Shown here piece after piece: positions 51,952-60,708 of a DNA stretch of 64,000 nucleotides. This stretch comes from JACVRN01 sp036403815. Its GTDB lineage: Bacteria; Acidobacteriota; Blastocatellia; Pyrinomonadales; Pyrinomonadaceae. Under the pieces are notes generated by a model, which was not told the origin of the DNA, did not search any database, and saw nothing but the letters and a program-made list of their open reading frames with translations. Numbering within the stretch: position 1 is the first letter of the stretch; each line of letters begins with the position of its first letter. The stretch spans positions 4,111 through 68,110 of the forward strand of contig DASWQH010000009.1 of the NCBI GenBank assembly GCA_036403815.1. Reading direction: 5' to 3'. The translations under genes were made by a program, and so were the position numbers.

Positions 51952-54900
51952 ATGGCCCTGGACCGCACAACTCTGCGCGCGACCGCCGCGAACCAACGAC
52001 GGCCCGCTGTCTCCACTAGAGTTCAGCGCAGTGCTGCCGAGAGCCTACGCTCGCCAGCCCAAGTGTTGCAGCAACGCTTGGGAAACCACGGAACTCAAGC
52101 GCTCGTAGCTCGCATGTCACCAACAGTGCAAGCTGCAACGGGCACTGCGCTACCAAAGTCTTCGGTCGCTGCGGAACACGTATCGCCATTAATTCCTGCC
52201 CAAGAACCAAAATCGGGTGCCATTCCCGAGAAAGAAGCTCCCGCACCATCCGCTTCGAAAGTATCCGCGCCAAGCTCAAAGGCCCCGCCACAAAGCCCGT
52301 CGAGTGCCCCAGGGAGTGCTCCCTCAACGAGTAAGCCAGCCGCCGGACGAGCAGTCGAGGAGCCAGGAAAGGCCACCACCGCTCCAGTAGGCGCGAAAGC
52401 TCCAACCGGCGGACCAGGCGGGAAAGCAGGCGGTCCCAAAGCCGCTGCCCCAAACGCGCGAAAGGCGATCGCGCCTGCGATAACGGCGGTTCACCATAGA
52501 GCAGCAGGTGCGCGGAAACATGGCGCGCCTGGGGTCTCCGTTGCCTCGGCGCAAGCTGCCGCGATTAATCCGCAGGCAGAACAGAAACGCGCAGCGGCCA
52601 CGCAGACGATTGCTAATCTCGATGCCGCCAAAACGGAAGAGATCAAGCGCAACGAGTTCAAGACCAAACTCAAGCAGGCCATCGAAGCGGCGACACCAAA
52701 GCCCACGTCCGAGTCGGAAGCAGACAAGGTGATGAAGGAGGGCGCGGCGCAGGCGAGTGGAACTCTTCGCGGGCAGTTGGCAACGGAGCGCGATGCGGCG
52801 GCTGGCCCGATGAAGTCCGCTGCTGGCACCGAAGTGCCGACCTCGTCACAGCCTGCACCGCCGGTCGCCCCTCTCCAGTCGGAGCCTATCGGCCCGCCGC
52901 CGGTGCCGGTATCTGCGGCACCAGTAGTTCCGGCACCCTTGCCTCCTGAACAGCTCGATTATTCCGCCGATAGAGGCCCCACCGATCAGATGATGGCTGA
53001 AAACAGCGTCAGTAAGGAACAACTGCAAGAGGGTAACGACCCGGCATTTGGGCCGACTATCGCGGCCCGTTCCTCGGCAGAGAAGCACGAGGCCACCGCC
53101 GAGGTTGAGTACCGCCAAGGGGAAAGCAAAGTCCAGGACCAGGCACAAACCGCAGCGACCCAGGCACTCACAATGGATCTAGCGGGTATGCATGGCATCC
53201 GCCAACAACAACTCGGGAAAGTCGATTTCCAAAAACTGGGAACCAAGGAGAAAGATACACAAGAGCGGCAACGCGTCACCGATACGATCAATGGGATTAA
53301 GGACAAAACCCGCTCCGATGTCGCAACCATCCTCGTGTCGATGGAAACCGAGGCTGGCAATATTTTCGAGGCCGGACTAAAGCGTGCCGAGAAGGCTTAC
53401 GAAGACACCTTCGAAGAAGCCAAGGGCGGTGTAGGAACCTGGCTCACAACCTGGGGCAGCGACTGGGAGAAGCTAATTGAGAGATCCCTCGGCAAGGCAC
53501 GCACCGAATATTTGCACCAGGTGGACTTGGCTATCGATGAAGTCTCGACCTTTGTCGATGGGAAGCTGAAAGCCGCCAAGCAACGGGTCGCAGATGGCCG
53601 GAAAGAAGTCGAGAATTTCGTGAAGGGTCTCGACGCCAGCGTCAAACAATTTGGCGAGGATGCATTGCAAGCGGTGTCGGACGATTTTGATAAAATGGGC
53701 AGCTTTATCGACGAGCGCCGCGACGGACTCATCAATAAGCTCACGGAGCAGTACAAGTCCTCCTACGAACGCATGTCTGCCATGGAAAACAAGCTGCGCG
53801 AGGAGAACAAGTCGCTGTGGCAGCGCGTGTACGACGCGACCGTCGGCCTCATCAAGAAGATCATCGAGTTCAAGAACATGCTGCTCAGCACGCTGGGGAA
53901 AGCCGCGGCGGTCATTGGCGACATCATCGCCCACCCGATCCGCTTCCTAAGCAATCTGGTGACGGGCGTGATGCAGGGCCTGAACAACTTCAAGTCCAGG
54001 CTCGATACTCATCTGATAAAGGGGCTGATGGACTGGCTCTTTGGCGCCATGGCCGGGGCCGGGCTTCAGCTACCGGACAAGTTCGATCTACAGGGCATTA
54101 TCAGTATCGTCTTACAGATTCTTGGGCTGACATACGCCAATTTCCGCGCCCGCGCCGTGGCAATTGTGGGAGAACCAGTCGTCGCCGCAATCGAGAAAAC
54201 AGCAGAAGTCTTCAAGATCATCGCGACGGAAGGAATATCTGGTTTATGGCGCTTCATCAAGGATCAACTGACCAACCTCAAGTCCATGGTGCTCGACGCC
54301 ATTTTCGCCTACATCAAAGAAAAGGTGATCATGGCAGGCATCACCTGGATCATCGGTCTGCTCAACCCGGTATCCGCCTTCTTCAAAGCCTGCAAGGCGA
54401 TCTACGACATCGTGATGTTCTTCATCACGCGCGGTCGGCAGATCATGGAACTGGTCAACGCGATAATCGACTCCATGTCAGCGATTGCGAAGGGCGCCGT
54501 CGGCGTGGCCGCCGGGTTTGTCGAAAATGCCCTTGCCAAGACGATCCCGGTCGCGATCGGTTTCCTCGCAAGCTTGCTCGGGTTGGGTGATCCGTCAAAG
54601 CCTGTTCGAGAGTTCATTGAGAAGGCGCGCGCGCCGGTCAACAAGGCAATCGACTGGGCGATTAATTTGGCGGTGAAAGGAGTGAAGGCGGCGGGGAAAT
54701 TCCTTGCCCAAGCCGGAGTGCCTAAGGATCCGAAGGAGCGACTGCGGCTTGGCACGGAAGCGGCTATCGCTGCTGCCAATGGACTAGGCCGAGGAATTAC
54801 GAAGCCGCTGCTACAGCCGATCTTTTCCGGAATTCAGCTTCGTTACGGGTTGAAGAAGCTCGAAGCTTTCGAACGCGGCGGTGTCTGGTGGGTTCGGGCA

Positions 54901-55446
54901 GCGGCCAGCCCCGAGGTTGAGCGCAACATGGGCATTCTTGTAGTCAGCACGCCCACGACCGCCCCTCCGCCAAGCACACTGGAACCGATGCCCCTGGTTC
55001 CGATCAGCTTCGATTGCAATACACTGAAGTACGTCCAGAGCGTCTACAACCAACAGCTCGCAGGGCAAGAAGCCGGGCTGAACGCGCTATCAGTCCCCGA
55101 CTGGGAGCGCAATCGGATGGAATACGATAAGAACGGCCGCGGTTCGGCCGTGCCGCAAGAGGAAATCCGAGAGGCATATCGCAAGGATCTTCGTGCTCGG
55201 GGAAAAACCGAGGCACAGGTCGAGGCCGAGATGGAGCGACTTGCCGCCCTTCACGAACCCGATCTGGTAGCAGGGGGCTTCAACGTAATTGGCAAACTCG
55301 GCTCGCGCTATATTAACTCGTCGATTGGGTCGCAATGGCGGACTAAGGTATTGTTGATCAAGTCTGCTGTTGACAAGCTCTCGAACGAAGACAAACTGAA
55401 GCGGCGCATTAACGTGAAGCTTACCTCGGTAGCCTTTACTCCTTGA
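51952..55446 (+). CDS. eCIS cargo: large protein with a C-terminal Ntox15/Tde-like DNase domain
   Basis: A 1164-residue protein. The N-terminus has RSPAQVLQQRLGNHGTQAL, resembling the LQR..GN motif that opens many eCIS-associated cargo proteins, then 250 residues of Pro/Ala/Ser-rich linker. Residues of about 430-650 are coiled-coil helices. Residues of about 690-890 hold several hydrophobic helices (VIMAGITWIIGLLNPVSAFF). Residues of about 1040-1150 carry a polymorphic toxin type 15-like domain: the HxxD motif ALHEPDLVAGG (His1101, Asp1104) and YINSSIGSQWRTKV (1121-1134). In Agrobacterium Tde proteins this domain is a DNase. The central region may also serve as a tape measure, as no separate one is seen. 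The putative immunity gene follows after 28 bp. Confidence 0.8.
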   Translation: MALDRTTLRATAANQRRPAVSTRVQRSAAESLRSPAQVLQQRLGNHGTQALVARMSPTVQAATGTALPKSSVAAEHVSPLIPAQEPKSGAIPEKEAPAPSASKVSAPSSKAPPQSPSSAPGSAPSTSKPAAGRAVEEPGKATTAPVGAKAPTGGPGGKAGGPKAAAPNARKAIAPAITAVHHRAAGARKHGAPGVSVASAQAAAINPQAEQKRAAATQTIANLDAAKTEEIKRNEFKTKLKQAIEAATPKPTSESEADKVMKEGAAQASGTLRGQLATERDAAAGPMKSAAGTEVPTSSQPAPPVAPLQSEPIGPPPVPVSAAPVVPAPLPPEQLDYSADRGPTDQMMAENSVSKEQLQEGNDPAFGPTIAARSSAEKHEATAEVEYRQGESKVQDQAQTAATQALTMDLAGMHGIRQQQLGKVDFQKLGTKEKDTQERQRVTDTINGIKDKTRSDVATILVSMETEAGNIFEAGLKRAEKAYEDTFEEAKGGVGTWLTTWGSDWEKLIERSLGKARTEYLHQVDLAIDEVSTFVDGKLKAAKQRVADGRKEVENFVKGLDASVKQFGEDALQAVSDDFDKMGSFIDERRDGLINKLTEQYKSSYERMSAMENKLREENKSLWQRVYDATVGLIKKIIEFKNMLLSTLGKAAAVIGDIIAHPIRFLSNLVTGVMQGLNNFKSRLDTHLIKGLMDWLFGAMAGAGLQLPDKFDLQGIISIVLQILGLTYANFRARAVAIVGEPVVAAIEKTAEVFKIIATEGISGLWRFIKDQLTNLKSMVLDAIFAYIKEKVIMAGITWIIGLLNPVSAFFKACKAIYDIVMFFITRGRQIMELVNAIIDSMSAIAKGAVGVAAGFVENALAKTIPVAIGFLASLLGLGDPSKPVREFIEKARAPVNKAIDWAINLAVKGVKAAGKFLAQAGVPKDPKERLRLGTEAAIAAANGLGRGITKPLLQPIFSGIQLRYGLKKLEAFERGGVWWVRAAASPEVERNMGILVVSTPTTAPPPSTLEPMPLVPISFDCNTLKYVQSVYNQQLAGQEAGLNALSVPDWERNRMEYDKNGRGSAVPQEEIREAYRKDLRARGKTEAQVEAEMERLAALHEPDLVAGGFNVIGKLGSRYINSSIGSQWRTKVLLIKSAVDKLSNEDKLKRRINVKLTSVAFTP

Positions 55447-55473
55447 GCATCGGTAGAGAAGGAGCAATTTGCC

Positions 55474-56028
55474 ATGAGTCAATTTCCAGATTTCGAACAC
55501 GAATATGGCCCACCAGAAAACTGCATCACTCCAGGCGAGGACGTTTTCCTCACCTATGAGGGGGCGCTCCCTGAAGAGCTGCTTGCGCATTGGCGCGAAG
55601 TCGGATGGTGTTCTTATGGCAAAGGCTTGCTCTGGGTTGTCGACCCAATGCAGTTCAGTGATGTGATCGATGATTGGGTAGATTTGGACGGCGCAAAGCC
55701 GCTCGTGTTTCTTCGAACTGCCTTCGCGCATCTGTACTTCTGGCACAACGGCTCCGTATATAGTCTCGATGTCCATCGCGGCAGCCTCAGTGAAGTAACA
55801 AAACGGATCGGCCGTATGTTTACGCTTCTTTGTGATCCTGAGATTAAGGAAAAGATTTTGCGCGCCTCTTTGTTCGAGAAGGCTTTGCCGCTGCTTGGAG
55901 CACCTGCGCGCGACGAGTGTTACGCGTTCGAGCCAGCTCTGGCGCTAGGAGGACCAGGGACGTTAGAAACCATTCGCCGGGTCAAGATTCGCGAGCACCT
56001 AGGAATCCTGTCGCAGCTCGTTGGATAG
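55474..56028 (+). CDS. Putative immunity protein (GAD-like / DUF1851, Tdi-type)
   Basis: A 184-residue protein: an N-terminal GAD-like part (LLAHWREVGWCSYGKGLLWV, VDPMQFSDVIDDWVDLD), FLRTAFAHLYFWHNGSVYSL in the middle, and a DUF1851-like end (YAFEPALALGGPGTLETIR, then VKIREHLGILSQLVG). The same domain pair is known from Tdi immunity proteins of Tde DNase effectors in type VI secretion. A start at 55474 is preceded by gaaggagcaatttgcc. It is the last gene of the operon and would protect the producer from the upstream DNase. Confidence 0.8.
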   Translation: MSQFPDFEHEYGPPENCITPGEDVFLTYEGALPEELLAHWREVGWCSYGKGLLWVVDPMQFSDVIDDWVDLDGAKPLVFLRTAFAHLYFWHNGSVYSLDVHRGSLSEVTKRIGRMFTLLCDPEIKEKILRASLFEKALPLLGAPARDECYAFEPALALGGPGTLETIRRVKIREHLGILSQLVG

Positions 56029-56112
56029 TACGGCCCACGATCTGTTTTGCAGGGACGATTTCTAGGAGAGCGTCAAACGCATCTTCACTGAGCAAATAAA
56101 TCCCTGCGGCTT

Positions 56113-56832
56113 CTACCCCTGCTTCCTTTTCATTAGGGATGATGTGCGCCCAAGCCACGGGGCATCACGCACCCGACGCATTGCCTGCGCTCTCCTTTCC
56201 AGTTTGAGCTTTTCTAGAATATGGTGGACGTGATGTTTGACCGTCGCCACACTCAGGCAAAGCTCGGATCCAATCTCTTTGTTGGAAAAGCCGCGGCCAA
56301 GTAACTCCAATACTTCGCTCTCTCGCCGAGTTAAAGCAAGGTCTACATCAGTATCGTCTGCTTGAGGTTCCTTGCGAAACAGGGCGCGCAGTAGGCCGCC
56401 TGAAATCTCGGGCGGACACGCGAGACGTCCAGCGACTATCTCTGAAAGCGCATTGCACAATGCGTCAATCGACGCGTCGCGTGCAACGTAACCCGCGAAA
56501 CCGGCGCGCCCACAGCGAATGACCTCTTGCCTCTGTTCGTTGAGACCGAGCGCGACCAGCGGTACGTCAGGCCAGTCGGAGGCAATGGCCCGCACGTCGA
56601 AAAGATCGACGCCCTGAGTCACATCTATTAAGACCACATGTGTCTCGGTGGTCGAGAGCTTGTCGCGAAGGCTCGCGAGATCATTGACCACAGCAATAGC
56701 TCGCATATCGGGTCGGCTGCTAAAGCAGGCGGCCAACCCATCGCCGAGCAATCGCACAGGGGTCAATACGATGATGTTCATGTCCGGACTTTCGAGCTTA
56801 ACCTGCTTTGCTTTGACGCCAAGCTCCATCAC
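56113..56832 (-). CDS. LuxR-type response regulator with a degenerate receiver
   Basis: A 239-residue NarL/FixJ-type regulator. The receiver keeps the phosphoacceptor-like aspartate in HVVLIDVTQG. The acidic pair that binds magnesium is replaced (IIVLTPVRLLGDG) and the conserved lysine is arginine (YVARDAS), so normal phosphorylation is doubtful. The C-terminal helix-turn-helix is intact: LTRRESEVLELLGRGFSNKE, then LCLSVATVKHHVHHILEKL. An internal ATG at 56781 is an alternative start that fits the receiver better. It is convergent with the eCIS operon and is the best local candidate for its regulator. Confidence 0.85.
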   Translation of the reverse strand: MMELGVKAKQVKLESPDMNIIVLTPVRLLGDGLAACFSSRPDMRAIAVVNDLASLRDKLSTTETHVVLIDVTQGVDLFDVRAIASDWPDVPLVALGLNEQRQEVIRCGRAGFAGYVARDASIDALCNALSEIVAGRLACPPEISGGLLRALFRKEPQADDTDVDLALTRRESEVLELLGRGFSNKEIGSELCLSVATVKHHVHHILEKLKLERRAQAMRRVRDAPWLGRTSSLMKRKQG

Positions 56833-57079
56833 CAGCAGCCGGAAACGCCTAAGTGCTCTTCCTCAATTGGGAGAAAAGCACTATGGTCTAGGCAACAGCC
56901 AGAACTGGGGTCGGGGGCTGGATTTGGCGAGTGTGCAATGAGGCAGAGGCTGCCGAGAATTCAGCCATTTTTAAAGAACGCCAGGACGATATTCCCGTCC
57001 GGCAGGAAAGTCAACAGGTTTTCGACCCTGTTATTGCCTCAACTGAGGGCTAGAGCTTGCGATCCGTTCGTGCTTATGA

Positions 57080-57101
57080 TTTGGCAGACTTTTGGCAGAC
57101 T
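57080..57101. repeat. Exact 11-bp tandem duplication at a gene breakpoint
   Basis: TTTGGCAGACT occurs twice in a row (57080-57090 and 57091-57101), exactly where the reading frame of the truncated thioesterase begins. The preceding 250 bp (56833-57079) hold no gene that I can see. Confidence 0.75.
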
Positions 57102-57529
57102 GCGGCCCGAGCCATCTTTTTGTTGCCGCCTGTAGAGCGCCGCACCTGCCCGTGCGAGAACACCCGATTCAGCAGTTACCCGACGATGAATTTCTAGCGG
57201 AGTTGTCTCGTCGTTATAATGCGATGCCGCAGGAGGTTCTGGAAAATCGCGAGCTGGTAGAGCTATTTTTACCTCCGCTCAGGGCCGACCTAAAGTTGCT
57301 GGAAAATTGGAGCTATCAAGAGGACGCGCCGTTGGAGTGTCCTGTCAGCGCTTTCGGTGGCCTTCAAGACCCGTCTGTGGAAAGGGACGAGCTTGCTGCC
57401 TGGGATAGACAAACGCGCTCGACCTTTCGCCTGCTTATGCTGCCCGGCGGACATCTATTCGTCAAAGATGCCAGCCCGCCGCTTTTGCAAGTCATCTCTA
57501 ATAGTCTCCGGCCCTATCTGCGTGGTTAA
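57092..57529 (+). pseudogene. 5'-truncated type II thioesterase
   Basis: The visible 145 codons match the C-terminal half of a GrsT-type thioesterase: SHLFVAACRAPHLPVREHPI, QQLPDDEFLAELSRRYNAMP, LPPLRADLKLLENWSY, then LMLPGGHLFVKDASPPLLQV with the catalytic histidine. The first half with the GxSxG nucleophile is missing, and an in-frame stop lies just upstream (TGA at about 57077). Such enzymes clear stalled chains from polyketide or peptide synthetases. The remnant lies directly before a phosphopantetheinyl transferase, so a biosynthetic cluster was probably cut here. Confidence 0.82.
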
Positions 57530-58303
57530 ATGGAGCTGAGAGTTGTGAGAGGTTTTGATTCCGCCTGGCCTGCTCAGCCGGTAGTCCCGCCACCTTTGAA
57601 CGATGATGATGTACACGTCTGGCGTTTCCGTCTGGATCAAACCGGGGCGGAGATGGAGAGACTACGAACAATCCTTGACCGGGACGAGATGATAAAGGCG
57701 GAGCGGTTTCACTTTACCAGAGACAGGCAACACTTTATCGTCGCTCATGGGATTTCAAGGTCTATCCTTGCGCGCTATTTGCGTATAGACCCAGGACGGA
57801 TATCTTTTCGCTATAGCGAATACGGAAAGCCCTCGCTGGCAAACAAAACGGGCGATGGCGCGATTCGCTTTAACCATTCTCATTCACACGGAATTGCTCT
57901 TCTGGGGATAACTCGCCGCCGAGAGATAGGCGTTGACCTTGAGCACGTACGGGACGAGATTGAATACAGAGAAATTGCAAAGCTTTTCTTCTCGCGCAGG
58001 GAGTTCTCTACGCTTGAGTCTTTGCCGCGGGAAGCACAAATCAAAGCCTTCTATAACTGCTGGACTCGCAAAGAAGCCTATATCAAGGCAAAGGGAGGCG
58101 GCCTTTCAATTCCGCTGGACAGGTTTGCAGTCTCTTTAAGACCGAATGAGGCGGCGGCGCTCGTCGAGGTCGAAGGAGATGCGGAAGAGACCGCCCGCTG
58201 GTCTCTCAGAGAATTAAATCTTGGCCCGGATTATGTAGGCTCAATCATGGTCGAAGGCCACGACTGGAAGCTAAGCTGCCGGGACTGGTCAGATGTATAC
58301 TGA
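57530..58303 (+). CDS. 4'-phosphopantetheinyl transferase (Sfp type)
   Basis: A 257-residue Sfp-type enzyme that loads carrier proteins with the phosphopantetheine arm of CoA. Conserved motifs are IRFNHSHSHGIALLG (about 112-126), IGVDLEHVRDE (133-143, magnesium-binding Asp) and FYNCWTRKEAYIKAKGGG (174-191). It starts right after the stop of the truncated thioesterase, and the pair resembles the standard thioesterase-transferase arrangement of natural-product clusters. No synthetase is left in this window. Confidence 0.92.
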   Translation: MELRVVRGFDSAWPAQPVVPPPLNDDDVHVWRFRLDQTGAEMERLRTILDRDEMIKAERFHFTRDRQHFIVAHGISRSILARYLRIDPGRISFRYSEYGKPSLANKTGDGAIRFNHSHSHGIALLGITRRREIGVDLEHVRDEIEYREIAKLFFSRREFSTLESLPREAQIKAFYNCWTRKEAYIKAKGGGLSIPLDRFAVSLRPNEAAALVEVEGDAEETARWSLRELNLGPDYVGSIMVEGHDWKLSCRDWSDVY

Positions 58304-58412
58304 AAGTAAAGGCGTGCGCGGAAACTTTATCGTCTGGCTTGATAACTGCTTAACTATCTTTATCATTGAGGCGCGACGTTTCATAAAAGCGAAACCACTT
58401 AGAGGTTGAATC

Positions 58413-59582
58413 ATGTGCTTGTTAAGAGAGATGGGTGGAGCTTTCACGCATCGGCCTGAAGAGCTGAAAGACCGTCTAAGCTCCAAGGCTTCCGAGCTGA
58501 TCCAAAAGGCTTTCGAGGATGTAGACCCTGCGCGCCTCGTTGATTACCATACGCATGTTGCCGGTATAGGCACGGGCGACACCAACAACCTCGTCAATCC
58601 AAAGATGCAAACCTGGAAGCATCCCTTTCACCGCCTCAAGTTTGCCGTCTATCTGAGCGCCGCAGGAGTCGAGGACATAGAGCAGGCCGACAGTGAGTTT
58701 GCCGCGCGGCTTATCAATCTGGTTCGACACATAGAGCATCACGGCAAGTATCGCCTTCTGGCGTTCGACAAAAACTACAACCGGGACGGGACGGCGAACC
58801 TACTGAAGACGGAGTTTTACGTCCCCAACGAATATGTCTTCGCTCTAGCAGAGCAGCACCCGGACCTGTTCGAGCCTATCATCTCCGTCAATCCTTATCG
58901 CCCGGATGCGATTGATGAATTAGAGAAGTGCGCGCAACGCGGCGGGCACATCGTCAAGTGGCTGCCGAATGCTATGGGCATTGACCCATCCGACGAGAAG
59001 TGTGATCCCTTTTATCAAAAGATGAAGCAGCTTGGACTGGTGCTGCTAAGTCACGGCGGTGAAGAAAAGGCCGTCGAAGCAGAAGAGGATCAACGTATGG
59101 GCAACCCGCTCCTCTTGCGCAGGCCGCTCGATCACGGCGTCAAAACCATCGTCGCGCATTGCGCCGGTCTGGGGCACAACGAAGACCTCGACGATCCGGA
59201 GAGAAAGCGCATCCACAACTTCCATCTCTTCATCCGCCTGATGGATGACAGGCGCTACAATGGCCTGGTCTTCGGAGAAATCTCCGCAATGACACAGTTC
59301 AATCGCATCGGCACGCCGCTTTCAACCGTCATCGAGCGAACAGACCTTCATCATCGTCTAGTTAACGGCAGCGATTATCCTTTGCCCGCGATTAACCTGC
59401 TCATCAGGACAAAGCCGCTGCTAAAAGCGGGCTACATAGACGCCGATGAGCGCGCTTCTCTGCGAGAGATTTACGGCTTCAATCCGCTGCTCTTCGATTT
59501 CGTGCTCAAACGTTGTCTCAAGCTTCCCGGCACGACCAAGCGTCTCCCGGCAAGCCTCTTTATGTCTCATCCGGAACTCTAA
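58413..59582 (+). CDS. Amidohydrolase-family metal-dependent hydrolase
   Basis: A 389-residue TIM-barrel hydrolase. The HxH metal motif is LVDYHTHVAGIG (His46, His48). Further ligand strands are HIVKWLPNAMGID, LVLLSHGGEEKA, TIVAHCAGLGHNED and LVNGSDYPLPAI with the conserved aspartate. It resembles the Amidohydrolase_2 branch. The substrate is unknown. The ATG follows agaggttgaatc at a suitable distance. Confidence 0.85.
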   Translation: MCLLREMGGAFTHRPEELKDRLSSKASELIQKAFEDVDPARLVDYHTHVAGIGTGDTNNLVNPKMQTWKHPFHRLKFAVYLSAAGVEDIEQADSEFAARLINLVRHIEHHGKYRLLAFDKNYNRDGTANLLKTEFYVPNEYVFALAEQHPDLFEPIISVNPYRPDAIDELEKCAQRGGHIVKWLPNAMGIDPSDEKCDPFYQKMKQLGLVLLSHGGEEKAVEAEEDQRMGNPLLLRRPLDHGVKTIVAHCAGLGHNEDLDDPERKRIHNFHLFIRLMDDRRYNGLVFGEISAMTQFNRIGTPLSTVIERTDLHHRLVNGSDYPLPAINLLIRTKPLLKAGYIDADERASLREIYGFNPLLFDFVLKRCLKLPGTTKRLPASLFMSHPEL

Positions 59583-59627
59583 GATTTTGAGTGAACCAGA
59601 TTCATCAGTTTGAATGAGTTGTTAGAC
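59583..59627 (-). repeat. Half attC-like sequence
   Basis: On the minus strand GTCTAAC-AACTCATTCAAACTG (59627-59606) matches the R''-L'' half of the attC sites at 25.3 and 27.1 kb. The second half is not recognisable. It lies about 90 bp beyond the stop of the minus-strand hydrate dehydratase gene. Confidence 0.35.
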
Positions 59628-59715
59628 GCGGCATGACAGCAAGGATGCCTTCGTTAAATGAAGCTCAGCAATAGTGAGTTAAATAATTTGAGTTGTGCTT
59701 CAGCGCGAGGAGTAG

Positions 59716-60708
59716 TCACGAAAGCATATTCGACATCAACGCGGGCACTTCCGCTAAAAGCTCGCGCGCCAAATATCCCAGTCGTCCTATGTGCTTCGCC
59801 AACATCTCGCCCGCACGCGCATGCAGATAGACGCCCCAGATTGTGGCCTGCAAAGGTGTCGCGCCGCGTGCCGCGAGTCCGGTGATGATGCCGGAGAGCG
59901 TATCGCCTGAGCCGGACGTGGCGAGCCCAACGTTACCAGCGCGGTTGCAGTAAGACTTTGAGATATTGTGCGCGGCGATGTGCGTCTCCGCGCCTTTGAG
60001 TGCGACGACAGCGCGTAAGCTCCGCGCCATCTTTCGCGTGGTTGTTAACGGGTCGCGCGTGACTGCGCTTTTACTAATACCGAGCATCTTTGCAGTCTCC
60101 CCCGCGTGAGGCGTCAATATCGCTTTGCAATCAAGTTCATGCAAGCATTGTGGCGATTCCGTGAAGCAGTAGAGCGCTGCCGCGTCCAGAACAACTGTAG
60201 CTTTGCCGATTTGCGGCAGCACCTTTTGCACTAAACGCGCGACGGCGTCCTCATCAATCATGCCCGTCCCGATCAGCACAGCATTCACTTCCTTTGCACG
60301 CTTAATAATCTCGCTGGCTGCCGAAACAGCAACCGCTCCAGCGCGCGTCTCCGGCAACGCGAAGACGCGCGCCTCCGGCACAGCGACCGCCACCGACTGC
60401 GCGATACTCCGGCACGTCGCAATCCGCACCTTACCTGCGCCCGCGCGCAATGCGGCAGTCGCCGCAAGGATAACTGCGCCCGGCATCTCGGTCGCGCCAC
60501 CGACGACCAGCACGCGCCCACGTTCCTCCTTATCGCCCTCTTCGTCCGGCTGCGGCAAAGGCATCCGGCGCAAGAGCGCGGGGGAGATGATAAGAGGGCG
60601 GGAGCCGGGGGCTGTAGGTCTGCTATTAATAGCGCGAGATCGGTCTTTACTTTTTGACTGACCCTTGCCTGCCCGGCTCTTGCCTTTATTTCGGAGCGAC
60701 TGGGACAT
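59716..60708 (-). CDS. nnrD: ADP/ATP-dependent NAD(P)H-hydrate dehydratase
   Basis: A 330-residue ribokinase-fold enzyme that repairs damaged NAD(P)H hydrates. Motifs are RGRVLVVGGATEMPGAVILA, LIGTGMIDEDAVA, ILTPHAGETAKMLGI and the catalytic NVGLATSGSGDTLSGIITGL. The epimerase domain that is often fused at the N-terminus is absent. The first 40 residues are basic and low in complexity (RNKGKSRAGKGQSKSKDRS), so the true start may lie further in. Its start overlaps the end of the phosphatase gene by 23 bp. Confidence 0.9.
   Translation of the reverse strand: MSQSLRNKGKSRAGKGQSKSKDRSRAINSRPTAPGSRPLIISPALLRRMPLPQPDEEGDKEERGRVLVVGGATEMPGAVILAATAALRAGAGKVRIATCRSIAQSVAVAVPEARVFALPETRAGAVAVSAASEIIKRAKEVNAVLIGTGMIDEDAVARLVQKVLPQIGKATVVLDAAALYCFTESPQCLHELDCKAILTPHAGETAKMLGISKSAVTRDPLTTTRKMARSLRAVVALKGAETHIAAHNISKSYCNRAGNVGLATSGSGDTLSGIITGLAARGATPLQATIWGVYLHARAGEMLAKHIGRLGYLARELLAEVPALMSNMLS

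Noticed and set aside
27919..56028. Prophage
   Set aside because: No terminase, portal, capsid, integrase or lysis genes; the AAA+ ATPase and DUF4255 cap mark an eCIS.
27919..56028. Type VI secretion system
   Set aside because: No TssJLM membrane complex, ClpV or TssB/C pair; there is a single phage-like sheath and separate hub and spike genes.
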